From CBDCZY01 sp965224745 (GTDB taxonomy: Bacteria; Pseudomonadota; Gammaproteobacteria; Methylococcales; Methylomonadaceae), in the NCBI GenBank assembly GCA_965224745.1, contig CBDCZY010000009.1, positions 744,001-808,000 on the forward strand: a DNA stretch of 64,000 nt, given 5' to 3'. The notes under the pieces are model-generated. The model was not told where the DNA came from. It ran no database searches and was given only the letters and a program-made list of their open reading frames with translations. Of the stretch, positions 1 to 9,317 are shown one piece after another; position 1 is the stretch's first letter; each line of letters begins with the position of its first letter. The translations under genes were made by a program, and so were the position numbers.

Positions 1-795
1 GTAGAAACCGATTTTAGCAAAGGAGGTGATATTTACTTCACCTGGAAAGCGAGTGGGGGAGAAGGTGTTTTTTGGGGTGAACCCTGCACCAACTGTTACC
101 TGAGGATGGACTTTGGTATAGGTTGGTTTGATGGGTCAAACTTGCAACGAATAATTGGTGCCGAGCGAATGACAATAAACCATGCTTACGCAGGAAGCCG
201 ACTAATCTTAGCGGATGAATGGTATTTCAGCCATATCAAGATTTTTGCCGATAAACAATTCACTGCAGTAACATCAACTGGTAATTATGATGACCAGGGT
301 GGTAGTGTTTTTCTGACTGACAAAGGCCATGTTTCAGATAAAAACTGGCAGAATATTTCAAATGCTCGCTTGTATGGATCCATTCTTGACAGTTATGGTG
401 CCTCCAATGCAAAAGCAATCATTGGAAACGTAAGATTCAAAACTGTCTCTGATGAAGATAATAGTATCGTTGTTTCAGACACTTTAGATTTTCATTGCCC
501 TATCATTGATTATCAAGAAAAGAAGGGGAAAAGCTCATTTTACTCTGCAACCTTCGAATATCTCGGCGTCAATTCCAACGACGAACAGTTATGGAAACTT
601 AAAAGTTACGAAGTCGTAGAGAAAAAACCAAGTGCTTCGATAGCCGCTAAATTACAAGGCTTTGAAAATAACATGTTAAAAATTTCTTCTGGTAAACGCG
701 GACAAACTGATTATTGGGCCGACTTTGAATTCATTGGCAATAATGGTGTAAATGGTGCGTTGGTTTGGAAGTTAGTTAAATATGGGGTGAATTAA
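1..795 (+). CDS. Hypothetical protein, 5' end outside window
   Basis: The reading frame is open from base 1 to the TAA at 793-795, so the Met codon at 106 is probably internal and the gene begins left of the window. At least 264 residues are visible. The visible part is rich in aromatic residues and Gly (near its start it has a CTNCY pair of cysteines), with short beta-strand-like segments and two similar C-terminal blocks: one around LWKLKSYEV and one ending LVWKLVKYGVN. These suggest an internally duplicated beta-rich domain. I do not recognise the family. No membrane segment or catalytic motif is visible. The downstream neighbour is a MITE and then a gene on the opposite strand, so context gives no function. 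Confidence 0.6.
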   Translation, partial: VETDFSKGGDIYFTWKASGGEGVFWGEPCTNCYLRMDFGIGWFDGSNLQRIIGAERMTINHAYAGSRLILADEWYFSHIKIFADKQFTAVTSTGNYDDQGGSVFLTDKGHVSDKNWQNISNARLYGSILDSYGASNAKAIIGNVRFKTVSDEDNSIVVSDTLDFHCPIIDYQEKKGKSSFYSATFEYLGVNSNDEQLWKLKSYEVVEKKPSASIAAKLQGFENNMLKISSGKRGQTDYWADFEFIGNNGVNGALVWKLVKYGVN

Positions 796-971
796 CCAGC
801 AAGACCTTACAAAAATCAAGCCAAAGTTTGCAGACCGCCAAGCCCCAAGGAACAATCTACATGTCTTTTTGCACTAAATCTAAAAGCAAAGCCTTGATAG
901 TCTCACTGGTCAAACCAGTGGCTTACCTGTCAATGAGTTAGCTCAATTTCGCTACCCAATAAACATTATTA

Positions 972-1136
972 ATCTACTTTGTCAGATTAACAATAAGGCC
1001 GTCATACTCGTTGGGAACGGGTATCCAGCGCCACGGATGGCACGCTGAAATTCATCCATGAAGTCTGGATTCCGGCAATCCCTGCCGGAATGACGATCGA
1101 GGAAAAAAATGAATGATGTAATGTGACAAAGTAGAA
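972..1136. mobile_element. MITE derived from an IS630-family element
   Basis: About 165 bp bounded by inverted ends: TCTACTTTGTCAGAT at 973-987 and the complement of TGACAAAGTAGA at 1124-1135. It has no coding capacity. The left 45 bp or so match the right end of the IS630-family element at 28.0 kb, and the right 110 bp or so match that element's left end at 22.8 kb, so it is an internal-deletion derivative. It directly abuts the stop codon of the neighbouring minus-strand gene. It could be moved in trans by an intact IS630 transposase, but the copy in this window is broken. The rest of the 796-1136 gap shows nothing else. Confidence 0.75.
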
Positions 1137-3003
1137 TTAATCTATCCAGGGCCTGGCTTGTTTGATCGCCAATTTACCGCGGCTGTTATCTTTCGTTTCG
1201 GTGATTTTAAACTCTACGTCCATCGCAAAATTTTCATCCCCGTGGTACAGGCGTTTAAAATGCTTGTGGATGCTATCCAACGCATTGATCAGCGCTCTGA
1301 TTTCACTATCCACTAACACTTGTTCTGTTATGACTGGCGCGCCATAAACTTCGGTCACGTTAGTTCTCCGAATGAACTGAGTTTCCCAGGATAATTCGGT
1401 GGATGAAATTGGGCAGGCTAACCACTAAAAACTCATCGGGTATTGCAGCGATTGCTCCAGATGGCGTGTCTATTGGTTCGGGATTGGTAATAGATATTTC
1501 ACCATGCTGAACATTTACATAAAACCCTTCCCACAAAGGGTTGAAAAGATTCTTGGTGATAGCCACACCATTGGCCTGTTCATCACCAAAATTCGGATGA
1601 ACCAGCACACCCATGTAGGTTTGAAAATGGTTGATGCGGTAAAATCGTCGTTCTTCGAAGGCACGGTCAGTCCATAAACCGGCCCATACTTGCTTAATGC
1701 TTTCAGCCAGCAGGCCTTCATCTTCTTTGTGTGTGAATGATTCATAGAGTCCGGCGCCATTAAAGCCGGGTAAATCTTCGTTGTTGGTACTGGAACGAAC
1801 GCGAAGTGATTGAGTAAAAGGCGGTCCATTCGGCTCCCAAAACAACCTGATTTGCTCAATGCTGTTTTGAATTGCTTCCGGTACTTGCCCTTGCTCAATC
1901 GTTTTGCGGAACGCTTTGAGTCGTTCGGCTCTGACATCAACGCTGCTTTGAAAATCTTCTTCGCTCAGCATCGCTTCGGCCTGTTGATAAAAACTGCTAC
2001 TGTGTTCTTTGTTGCTACAATGTTCAAGCAAACCGTCTCCACAACGTGGTGCCTGCATAAATTGATCGTACAAAGCAAAAGGGATAGCGTACCCATTTGG
2101 TACCATGCCTTCTGGTAAGATTTTGCCCAATTCAGCAACGTTAGCCGCTTTTACACCAAAAGCAATTGAGTTATCAAAACCAAGTGTTGTTAGTCTGGCT
2201 GGTGCTGTAACTGACAAATCAGCAATTGGATTTTGCTGTCCACTTGGACGTATTTGTTCTAACCAAGCTTCGGTCTCCGCTTGTGTGGCGAGTTCCAGCT
2301 TTACTCCTGAGACAGTCACTTGGTAATGAACCCATTGGTCGATTAAGAGAGCTACGTTAGGGATAGCGCTAGCCGCCTTAAGATAGGCGTTCGGAGTATT
2401 ATTTTGGCGTGCTTTTAAATTAATATGAGATAAAGGGGTTTGTGGTGCTTCGGTGATAATCCCGGCGACATGTGGCAGATCATTGGGAATATAAGTGTAG
2501 ATGGCGATGTCCTTCTCAGATGGGTTGGAATCGCCTGGCTTAAAGATACCAAGTTGCCCATAAGCTTCACCTAGTGTTAGCGGACTGGATGCGAGATCTG
2601 CGAACAGTTGATCGGTTAATAAAACTGGAATGGCGTTATCGCTATATTTTTTCTTTTCCTGTCGATAAAGATCTTCATGTGTCTGACTGACAGGGTGATA
2701 GACAATTCGGTCTTTGGCAAAAGGCATCGCTGCTGACAGCATTGCGAAAGCCTTGCTGACCAATGGATAAGCAACCGGATCAGTTGGCCAAAACTCCAGG
2801 GTGAAAACACCCTTCTTAGCTGATGGATTATCGTCAAAATAGTTTTCGAAAGCCAAAACTGACCCTGCCAAGTGGCGCCGATTTTCTTTAAAATAGGTAT
2901 CGTTGGAAAACTGGCCCTGGCTCAGCTCATCCGGTACATCCGTATACCAACCTAATACATCATGAGCAAAGTTATAATGCCAGGGAAATTGTTTAGAATT
3001 CAT
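1137..3003 (-). pseudogene. PEP/pyruvate-binding-domain protein, frameshifted near the 3' end
   Basis: Two abutting minus-strand frames make one protein. The first (3003 to 1360, 547 aa) has an N-terminal region with PHVAGIITEAPQTPLSHINL, resembling the swivelling/phosphohistidine-like part of this family. A PPDK N-terminal-type nucleotide-binding domain follows, with GVKAANVAELGKILPEG at about residue 280 and SLRVRSSTNNEDLPGFNGAG near 400. The first frame stops at 1360-1362. The second (1358 to 1137, 73 aa, GTG) carries the expected C-terminal FAMDVEFKI and LAIKQARPW motifs in another frame. A one-base frameshift near 1360-1395 therefore separates the domain from its own C terminus. Either the gene is inactive, it is read by slippage, or the base is a sequencing error. 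Members are distant relatives of PEP synthase and glucan dikinases; the substrate is unknown. No Shine-Dalgarno is seen because a hairpin occupies that position. Confidence 0.7.
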
Positions 3004-3008
3004 AAACT

Positions 3009-3040
3009 AAACAACCACCAGCTAAAGCTGGTGGTTGTTT
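3009..3040. repeat. Perfect 15-bp stem hairpin upstream of the PEP-binding gene
   Basis: AAACAACCACCAGCT at 3009-3023, loop AA, then the exact complement at 3026-3040. It ends five bases before the ATG at 3003 of the minus-strand gene, exactly where a ribosome-binding site should be. On the plus strand a T-rich tract follows, so it could terminate plus-strand transcription, but no plus-strand gene leads into it. The sequence resembles hairpins found at ends of IS200/IS605-type elements, but no tnpA or tnpB is nearby. Confidence 0.6.
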
Positions 3041-3455
3041 ATTCTTATTTTATATGGAATATCAATAATATCTAGCAACTGTTGTTCCAGTCTTCAGTTG
3101 GGATATCAAATTCATGAAAACATCATCATGGCGATCATTGGCGAGATTGTTTAGAAAAGGTAACTATCTTCCGGTAACAATCACTTATGCCTGTCATAAC
3201 TGGCGATAAACCTGTAAAAATTAATAACGGGGGGCTCGCCATTTCCAAACAAAATACATCTCCTTACGAGGGCAATATTTAGCGATTCAGGATCAAGACC
3301 AATTTAACAATCATAAACTATGTTATAAGCCGTAAATGCCAAGTGAAATGGCACAAATTTGAATGTACTCTAAGCCAGTTATGATTGAAGAGAACCTAAT
3401 TTTACCAATGACGAAATTTAGCTCGGCAGATTATAAAGTGCAAAAAATTTGTCTA
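3041..3455. other. Intergenic region, no gene seen
   Basis: About 415 bp between two minus-strand genes. I see no supported reading frame, RNA gene or strong hairpin in it. It should hold the end of the acyltransferase transcript and any promoter of the PEP-binding gene. Confidence 0.5.
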
Positions 3456-4595
3456 TTAAACGTCTCTTTTCTTATAGGGCGATGAAGACTGTAAAGAAGA
3501 AACATACTGCAGTACGGCTTCCCTTTCACGCCCTATAAACTCAGCGATGGCCTTTTGAAAAGGCGGCTCTGCAATCCAGTGACTTGAGCGGGTAATGGTA
3601 GGAATAAATCCTCTCGCTACTTTATGTTCCCCTTGTGCCCCGGGCTCAAAGTGCTGCAAATTATTTGCAATGCAATAATCGATGCCCTGGTAATAACACG
3701 TTTCGAAATGTAAAAAATCAACTTTTCTACTGCAGCCCCAGTGTCGGCCGTAGAGAGTATCATCACTTTTATAAAGCAACGCACCTGCTATGCTTTGTCG
3801 ATTAATTTCAGCCAAAATTAAAATCACTTGAGAACCAAGCTGGCGAGCGACTTCTTCGAAAAATAATTGGTTGAATGCCGGAATACCCCATTTATCCGCG
3901 TAAGTATGGTAATAAAAATGAGTAAAAGCTTGCCAGTCTGCCGGCGCAGCCGTCAGCCCGTTTAAAACCCGAAACGTGATACCGTCATTGTGTACCTTAC
4001 GCCTCTCGCTTTTTATTTGCTTTCGCTTTCTGGAGGTTAGCTTGGACAAAAAATCATCAAAATTTGTATAGCCATGATTATGCCAATGGTATTGGCAATC
4101 AAACCGGGTAAGCAAATGATTTGCTTCGAAAAATTCCAGCTCATTTTGCCTGGGAAAGAGACAGTGAAAGCCACTGGCGCCAATTTCTTTTGCATAAGCA
4201 ATAGCGCCTTGAAATAACAAGGGATAAATTTCTAGTCGTCTTTCTGCTACAACTAATAACCGTTGTCCAGCAATGGGTGTAAAAGGGATTGCGGCAACCA
4301 GTTTCGGATAATAGTTATAATTCAACCGTTTATAAGCCTGCGCCCAGGCATGATCAAATACAAATTCACCCATCGAATTGTATTTTTCATACAGCAGTAA
4401 TACACCAATCAAGGTGTTATTTTCTTTGACACTGACATACCTGGGTAACCACCCCGTCGCCTCACCTATACAACCTTGATTTTCCATGGCAACCAAAAAT
4501 TCATGTCTAATCAGGGGATGATTCTTATGGACCAGGCAGTTCCATTCTTGAGGGTTAAGTTCGTTGATACTGCTGTGGTTGGATACAACAATCAA
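3456..4595 (-). CDS. FemAB-like/GNAT-fold acyltransferase (DUF482-type family)
   Basis: 379 aa. It matches my memory of the DUF482 'peptidoglycan biosynthesis/recognition' family: N-terminal HPLIRHEFLVAMENQGCIG, TGWLPRYVSV, then EFVFDHAWAQAYKRLN and YYPKLVAAIPFTPIAGQRLL, in the usual order, followed by a second GNAT-like half with TSRKRKQIKSERRKV and ending in GEHKVARGF. Such proteins have the double GNAT fold of FemX/FemA enzymes that use aminoacyl-tRNA; the donor and acceptor for this branch are not established. The start is a TTG with AGAGG seven bases upstream. No signal peptide or membrane segment, so cytoplasmic. It stands alone, with long non-coding gaps on both sides, so context adds nothing on substrate. 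Confidence 0.8.
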   Translation of the reverse strand: MIVVSNHSSINELNPQEWNCLVHKNHPLIRHEFLVAMENQGCIGEATGWLPRYVSVKENNTLIGVLLLYEKYNSMGEFVFDHAWAQAYKRLNYNYYPKLVAAIPFTPIAGQRLLVVAERRLEIYPLLFQGAIAYAKEIGASGFHCLFPRQNELEFFEANHLLTRFDCQYHWHNHGYTNFDDFLSKLTSRKRKQIKSERRKVHNDGITFRVLNGLTAAPADWQAFTHFYYHTYADKWGIPAFNQLFFEEVARQLGSQVILILAEINRQSIAGALLYKSDDTLYGRHWGCSRKVDFLHFETCYYQGIDYCIANNLQHFEPGAQGEHKVARGFIPTITRSSHWIAEPPFQKAIAEFIGREREAVLQYVSSLQSSSPYKKRDV

Positions 4596-5245
4596 AACCT
4601 TGCCTCTTGATTAATTAACAGTATTTACCAAAGAAAATGAATAAAGCAAAACCACATCATATACTACTAAATAAAGAATCAAGCTAGTTTTGCATCTTGT
4701 CACGACCGAGAAATTAGTTCGCTAAGCGAAGACACATCCAATTAATATTGAAAAACAATATTGACCCAAAGCGGGTATTGCAGTAGTAAATTCAATATTT
4801 TGATCGACACCCCCTCTTATTGGTTTTGATACTTTACGAACAGCTGGTAATTATTTTTATTGAAATAATATATATTTTATGGTAGTTCGACTGGACACCG
4901 TGCCATTTTCTGCTAATTTTAGGAATGACTTTTTTACTTTTTATCCCGTAAAAATTAATCCTTTTTAACTAAGGAGTTAAAAATTCAAGGATAAGAAATA
5001 AATATTGCAAAATTAATAAGTACATGTTTTATAAGAATTATATTTACCAATCATGATTCGTATTGGTTAATTGATTAATTTTCAAATAAAAGTAACACCT
5101 GGATTTTAGCAGACCTTGACTATTGCAATACACTTCACTGACTGGGCAATTTAGTGACAAGGGAAGAAACCATTTGAAGGAGCCAAAAAAGTAGTTAAGC
5201 CTGATTCTAAAATAAAGTTATGTTGCTGCTTTATGAGGTAAGGTA
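4596..5245. other. AT-rich divergent intergenic region
   Basis: 650 bp between a minus-strand and a plus-strand gene, so it should contain both promoters. It is strongly AT-rich around 4840-5100. I could not pick a convincing promoter pair. The only clear element is the Shine-Dalgarno-like GAGGTAAGG just upstream of the ATG at 5246. Confidence 0.5.
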
Positions 5246-7939
5246 ATGCAAGACATTTTTCGAAGAATCACAGCATTTATGCTCGATCAGTATGCAACAG
5301 TGCTTATTGTATTAGCTGTTGTTACAGGGAGTACCTATCTGGTTTTGATCTATGATATTCAAAACCAGAAAGGTAATTCGACTCGAGTTAAGTTAAGTAC
5401 AGAACAAGGCCAGGTTATTCATGATATTAACTTTTTACTGAGTTCAAAAACTCATACTATTGATGAGGACCAACTACGTAAAAGTAATGGTGAAATAATT
5501 AAACAGATCACTTTTCTTACTGATGTCCACACATCCTTGAGTCAAGGGCTCCGTTTAGTGAATAAAGGACAGCGTAAAACTTATGTTAAAGGCACATTAT
5601 CCCGAGATATAAGAAGAGTCTATTATGACGGAAAAAATTCTATTGATTCACTCATGAAGACTTATGTTTCGTCGGTACGAAGGATCATGAAGCTTCCAGC
5701 CAATGAGCTTTCTTTAGAAACTGGAGAGTTGAATAAGCTAATTTACCACGTGTCGCCTCCATTACTGGAAAGCTTAAATAAAGCCAGTTTTTTATTTCAA
5801 ACAGAAAGCGAAGCCATGCTGGCGCAAACGGAGCAAAAGCAAAACTTGATGTTTATGATATCAATGGGTTCTTTGTTTCTGGTTGGCATGATGCTTCTTC
5901 AACCAATGGTTAAAAGATTGAAAGAAAGTGCTTTGAAAGTTATGGCTGAAAAAGCGTTTGCTGACACAGTTGTCAAAACAGCGCAGGCATTAATCATAGG
6001 ATTAGATGCCTCAGGCAAGGTAGTGCTTTTTAACCAGTATGCGGAAGAAAATACCGGGTGGGGACTAGATGAAGTGAAGGGTAATGAATTCTTTACTCGT
6101 TTCCTGCCAGAACATGACCAAGACTCTTTTCGTAATCATTTTACCGATATGATGACCGGTAAAATCGAATTTTCCGATGAATTTGAAACCCAATTGATAA
6201 TCAGTACGGGTGATTTGGTCAATATTGTGTGGCATTCAACCATATTACGGGATCCAAAGTCCAAACAACCTGTGATGTTCTTGGTTACCGGTCTGGATAT
6301 TACTGACCGTAAACTAGCTGAACAAAGTTTACAAAATACTCATGCTGAACTAGAACAGATAAGTCATCGATTACAGGATGAGGTAAACCTTGCAGCGACC
6401 TTACAACAATCCATCCTACCCAGCCCTGATATTGAATTACCCGGTTTTCAAGGGCAAGCCAGCTTGCTGACTTCAAGCGAAGTTGGGGGTGATTATTATG
6501 ATTATTATAAAGTCGGTGGGCACAAAAGCATTCTACTGGTTGGTGATGTTAGTGGTCATGGTGTAGCAGCAGGCACCATGGTGAGTGCGGCCAAAGCAGG
6601 GATTTATCCACTGGTACATGAAGGAATTACCAGTCCTGGTGAAATTCTTGGCTCATTGAATGAAACGATGTTGGCGACAGCCCAACAATCATTATTAATG
6701 ACCATGGCTTGTTTAAGCCTGGATGCCAGAACCGGCAAACTGACATTTGCCAATGCCGGGCACGTTCTACCTTATATATGGCGACATCAAGCAGAGCAGT
6801 GGGAAATGCTAGAATCATCAGGGCTTCCATTAGGAAAAAGTATCGATTCGGATTATCTGGCGACTTCTGTTGAATTGCAAATGGAAGTTGGAGACAAATT
6901 GTTTCTGTTTACCGATGCCGTGGTTGAAGAAGAATCGCCTGCCGGTGAAGCCTTCGGTTACGATCGACTGGAAGAAATCCTCGAAGTTTCGGGTGATGCC
7001 GAACCGGAGGTATTAAGGGAAAATATCATGACAGCACTTGAAGCCCATTGCCGAAGCAATGAGTTTACTGATGATGTGACCATTGTTGTTGTTACCCATA
7101 GTGACCGGGTCATGCAAGAAGCTGCGGTCAATGAGGTCAGTGATATTATTCGTATCTCCGAAGTCTTTTATCGTCAAGGTGAACATCCTATTCCGCGTGT
7201 TTCCAAGGAGTATGTGGTATTCATGGCAGAGCATGGCTATGCGGATTTGTTAACACGATTTAGCCAGGATGGTATTTGCAGAGTTCTGCCACGACATAAC
7301 GATTTCTGCAAAAAAATTGGCTGGAACCATTTGTTAAATCAGCATCATGAAACACCGGATGATGATTTGTTTGCACTGTTACCCGATCAGCCCGTCCATC
7401 GACAATTTCAGCTGACTCATACCGAAGACAAGATGTTTGTTATGGAAGAAATTCAAGCCTGGTTGAGCGATCAGGAAAGCATAGAGCATGAACATGTAGA
7501 GGCTTTGATCATTATTCTTGATGAAATGGCTGAAAACAGTTTATTCGCTGCGCCGCGTGATGGTAAGGGTGTTGCTTACTATCAAAAAGGTGAAGCCAGG
7601 GAATTGTCAGAACACGAAGAAGTACGCATCGATATTGCGGTCACTAAAGATCGTTTAGGTTTGATGATTACGGATAACTGGGGAACATTAACACCTGGTG
7701 TATTTTTGCAAAATATTGCCCGGGCCATGAACGAAGGAGTGGAATCAGGCACCGGAGGAGCAGGTCTGTATATGATGTGGCGTTTGTCAGATTATCTGCA
7801 AATTCGAGTCCACCCCCAACATCGGACACAAGTATCAACATTATGGGATCTAACAGGCTCGGTCGATATGGATGCAGATACCGGCTTTCAATTCCTATAC
7901 CACAGTGACTTCGAGGCAGCTAGTCTCAAGAGGGCGTAA
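5246..7939 (+). CDS. Membrane SpoIIE/RsbU-type PP2C phosphatase with PAS and anti-sigma-type ATPase domains
   Basis: 897 aa. Order: membrane segment (about 17-36), extracytoplasmic sensor (40-200), second membrane segment (201-219), PAS (238-360, ending in DITDRK), short coiled coil, then a SpoIIE-type PP2C domain (385-620) with the metal-binding motifs GGDYYDYY (D416), GDVSGHG (D434) and a late TDD (608-610). The last 150 residues form a GHKL ATPase of the RsbW type: N-box LDEMAENS (759-766), TDNWG (809-813) and a Gly-rich GTGGAGLYMM lid (835-844). The phosphatase should dephosphorylate a STAS protein and the ATPase domain could rephosphorylate it, so both opposing activities may sit in one chain. 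The STAS gene starts two bases downstream. The periplasmic sensor ligand is unknown. Confidence 0.88.
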   Translation: MQDIFRRITAFMLDQYATVLIVLAVVTGSTYLVLIYDIQNQKGNSTRVKLSTEQGQVIHDINFLLSSKTHTIDEDQLRKSNGEIIKQITFLTDVHTSLSQGLRLVNKGQRKTYVKGTLSRDIRRVYYDGKNSIDSLMKTYVSSVRRIMKLPANELSLETGELNKLIYHVSPPLLESLNKASFLFQTESEAMLAQTEQKQNLMFMISMGSLFLVGMMLLQPMVKRLKESALKVMAEKAFADTVVKTAQALIIGLDASGKVVLFNQYAEENTGWGLDEVKGNEFFTRFLPEHDQDSFRNHFTDMMTGKIEFSDEFETQLIISTGDLVNIVWHSTILRDPKSKQPVMFLVTGLDITDRKLAEQSLQNTHAELEQISHRLQDEVNLAATLQQSILPSPDIELPGFQGQASLLTSSEVGGDYYDYYKVGGHKSILLVGDVSGHGVAAGTMVSAAKAGIYPLVHEGITSPGEILGSLNETMLATAQQSLLMTMACLSLDARTGKLTFANAGHVLPYIWRHQAEQWEMLESSGLPLGKSIDSDYLATSVELQMEVGDKLFLFTDAVVEEESPAGEAFGYDRLEEILEVSGDAEPEVLRENIMTALEAHCRSNEFTDDVTIVVVTHSDRVMQEAAVNEVSDIIRISEVFYRQGEHPIPRVSKEYVVFMAEHGYADLLTRFSQDGICRVLPRHNDFCKKIGWNHLLNQHHETPDDDLFALLPDQPVHRQFQLTHTEDKMFVMEEIQAWLSDQESIEHEHVEALIIILDEMAENSLFAAPRDGKGVAYYQKGEARELSEHEEVRIDIAVTKDRLGLMITDNWGTLTPGVFLQNIARAMNEGVESGTGGAGLYMMWRLSDYLQIRVHPQHRTQVSTLWDLTGSVDMDADTGFQFLYHSDFEAASLKRA

Positions 7940-7941
7940 CA

Positions 7942-9162
7942 ATGACGATTTCAAACAAGTTAAGTATTAAAAAGGTTTCCGGAAAAGATAACTCATACCA
8001 TTATGATTGTATCGGTTCGATTGATGCGAATTCTGCTGAGGTTCTGGACACGTTAAATAGTGTTCCAGCTGAAGCGAGTGTCGTGCTGGATTTTAGTCAA
8101 ATTGAACGGGTTAATTCAATGGGCTTGTCTTTACTTTTAAAGCTCTTTGAAGAATGGGAATCTAAAAAGATCAGCATCGAAGTTCGACACCTTAACCGAA
8201 TGGTTAACATGCTGTTCAAAATCACCGGTCTTGGAAGGTTCCTAAAAACTGACGGTAAAAACCCGACCGATACTGACAAACTGGTAACACCTGAAGCGCC
8301 TAAACAAGCAAATCAAAACCAGGCGGATAATACTGCATTGAAGAACCAGCCAGGAGCAAATGATAAATACCATTTCACCGCCAGCTTACAATCCGGACAA
8401 CAGTTAACTGGTTGGTATTTGGTTAATACCTATTTGCAACGACGCCTGCAAAAAGCAATACATTTTGAACAGTCACAGGATGTCTCCAATGCTTCTGCAA
8501 CAGATTTATTATTTGCCAAACCCTTTGAAGCGTGTGCAATGATCAAAAATCACGGATTTATTCCTGTCATGCGGCCCAAAGCAGATGCGGATGAAGTAGT
8601 CATTCTGGTAAGAGCAGATGACGAACGAAACTTAGAGGATTTTCAAGGCGTTAATGTTGGAACTGCTACCAAAGACAGTTTTGTGTACCTGTTAGGTCGT
8701 TTCTTATGTGATGAAAGTGGCCTGGACTCAGCCAGGTTTAACTTTAACTTTGCCGGCAATGAAATAAAGGCACTGCAGATGTTGATCAGAAAAAAATCCG
8801 AAATGATTTTTATGCTGAAGAAGACATACGAAGGACTTTCTTCCTTTAGCAGAAACAATGTTCGCAAGTTGGATGAAAGTGAAACTGATTTTGCCTGTCA
8901 TCTGTTTTGCGTAGCGCCCTATTTAAAAAACGAAGGCGATAAATTAAGCAAGGTACTCCAAGACATGGAGACCGATAAGCAAGGACAGCCCATCTTGAAG
9001 GATATACAAATTGACGGTTGGTGCAAACCCGAGCAGGGTGAGTTGCAAATGCTGCTAATGGTTTATGACCGTTATGTTAATGCCGTTAACAGTGAAAAAA
9101 AATCATTCAAGCCGAAAGAAATCAAACCACTAGACAAACCGAAGGTTTTAGAGGTTTCTTAG
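7942..9162 (+). CDS. STAS-domain (anti-sigma antagonist-like) protein fused to a PhnD-like binding-protein domain
   Basis: 406 aa, starting two bases after the phosphatase gene and so translated from the same mRNA. Residues 1-105 form a STAS domain: VVLDFSQIERVNSMGLSLL, with the serine before MG in the usual phosphoacceptor place, then a VRHLNRMVNMLFKITGL stretch. A low-complexity linker rich in Gln, Asn and Ala follows (about 115-140). Residues 145-400 look like a periplasmic-binding-protein-type fold of the phosphonate-binding class: TGWYLVNTYLQRRL, TDLLFAKPFEACAMI, VVILVRADD, VGTATKDSFVYLLGRFL. There is no signal peptide, so this module would be cytosolic. That reading rests on pattern memory only. 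Likely role: the substrate of the phosphatase/kinase upstream, passing a signal on through a ligand-binding output domain. Confidence 0.7.
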   Translation: MTISNKLSIKKVSGKDNSYHYDCIGSIDANSAEVLDTLNSVPAEASVVLDFSQIERVNSMGLSLLLKLFEEWESKKISIEVRHLNRMVNMLFKITGLGRFLKTDGKNPTDTDKLVTPEAPKQANQNQADNTALKNQPGANDKYHFTASLQSGQQLTGWYLVNTYLQRRLQKAIHFEQSQDVSNASATDLLFAKPFEACAMIKNHGFIPVMRPKADADEVVILVRADDERNLEDFQGVNVGTATKDSFVYLLGRFLCDESGLDSARFNFNFAGNEIKALQMLIRKKSEMIFMLKKTYEGLSSFSRNNVRKLDESETDFACHLFCVAPYLKNEGDKLSKVLQDMETDKQGQPILKDIQIDGWCKPEQGELQMLLMVYDRYVNAVNSEKKSFKPKEIKPLDKPKVLEVS

Positions 9163-9193
9163 CCTCTGTCACTAAAGTTAATAGGTTCCGAAC

Positions 9194-9214
9194 CTCCTGC
9201 CTCAAAGGCAGGAG
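9194..9214 (+). terminator. Weak hairpin after the STAS gene
   Basis: CTCCTGCCT at 9194-9202 pairs perfectly with AGGCAGGAG at 9206-9214 across a three-base loop, 31 bases after the STAS stop codon. The position suits a terminator, but no T tract follows, so termination would be weak or Rho-assisted. It may be only a palindromic repeat. Confidence 0.4.
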
Positions 9215-9317
9215 TGGCTGCTTGTTAATCAATGGGCATAATAAAGGGCTTTAAAATTCCTATCCATGATACTTTCACAATCTTTTGCTAATCCAACTTT
9301 CGATTCCGTCATACATG

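Noticed and set aside
1162..1347. 61-residue plus-strand frame
   Set aside because: Antisense to the C-terminal part of the PEP-binding gene with its FAMDVEFKI motif.
3009..3040. Hairpin taken as the end of an IS200/IS605 element
   Set aside because: No tnpA, tnpB or partner end was found within the window; the resemblance is only in the hairpin.
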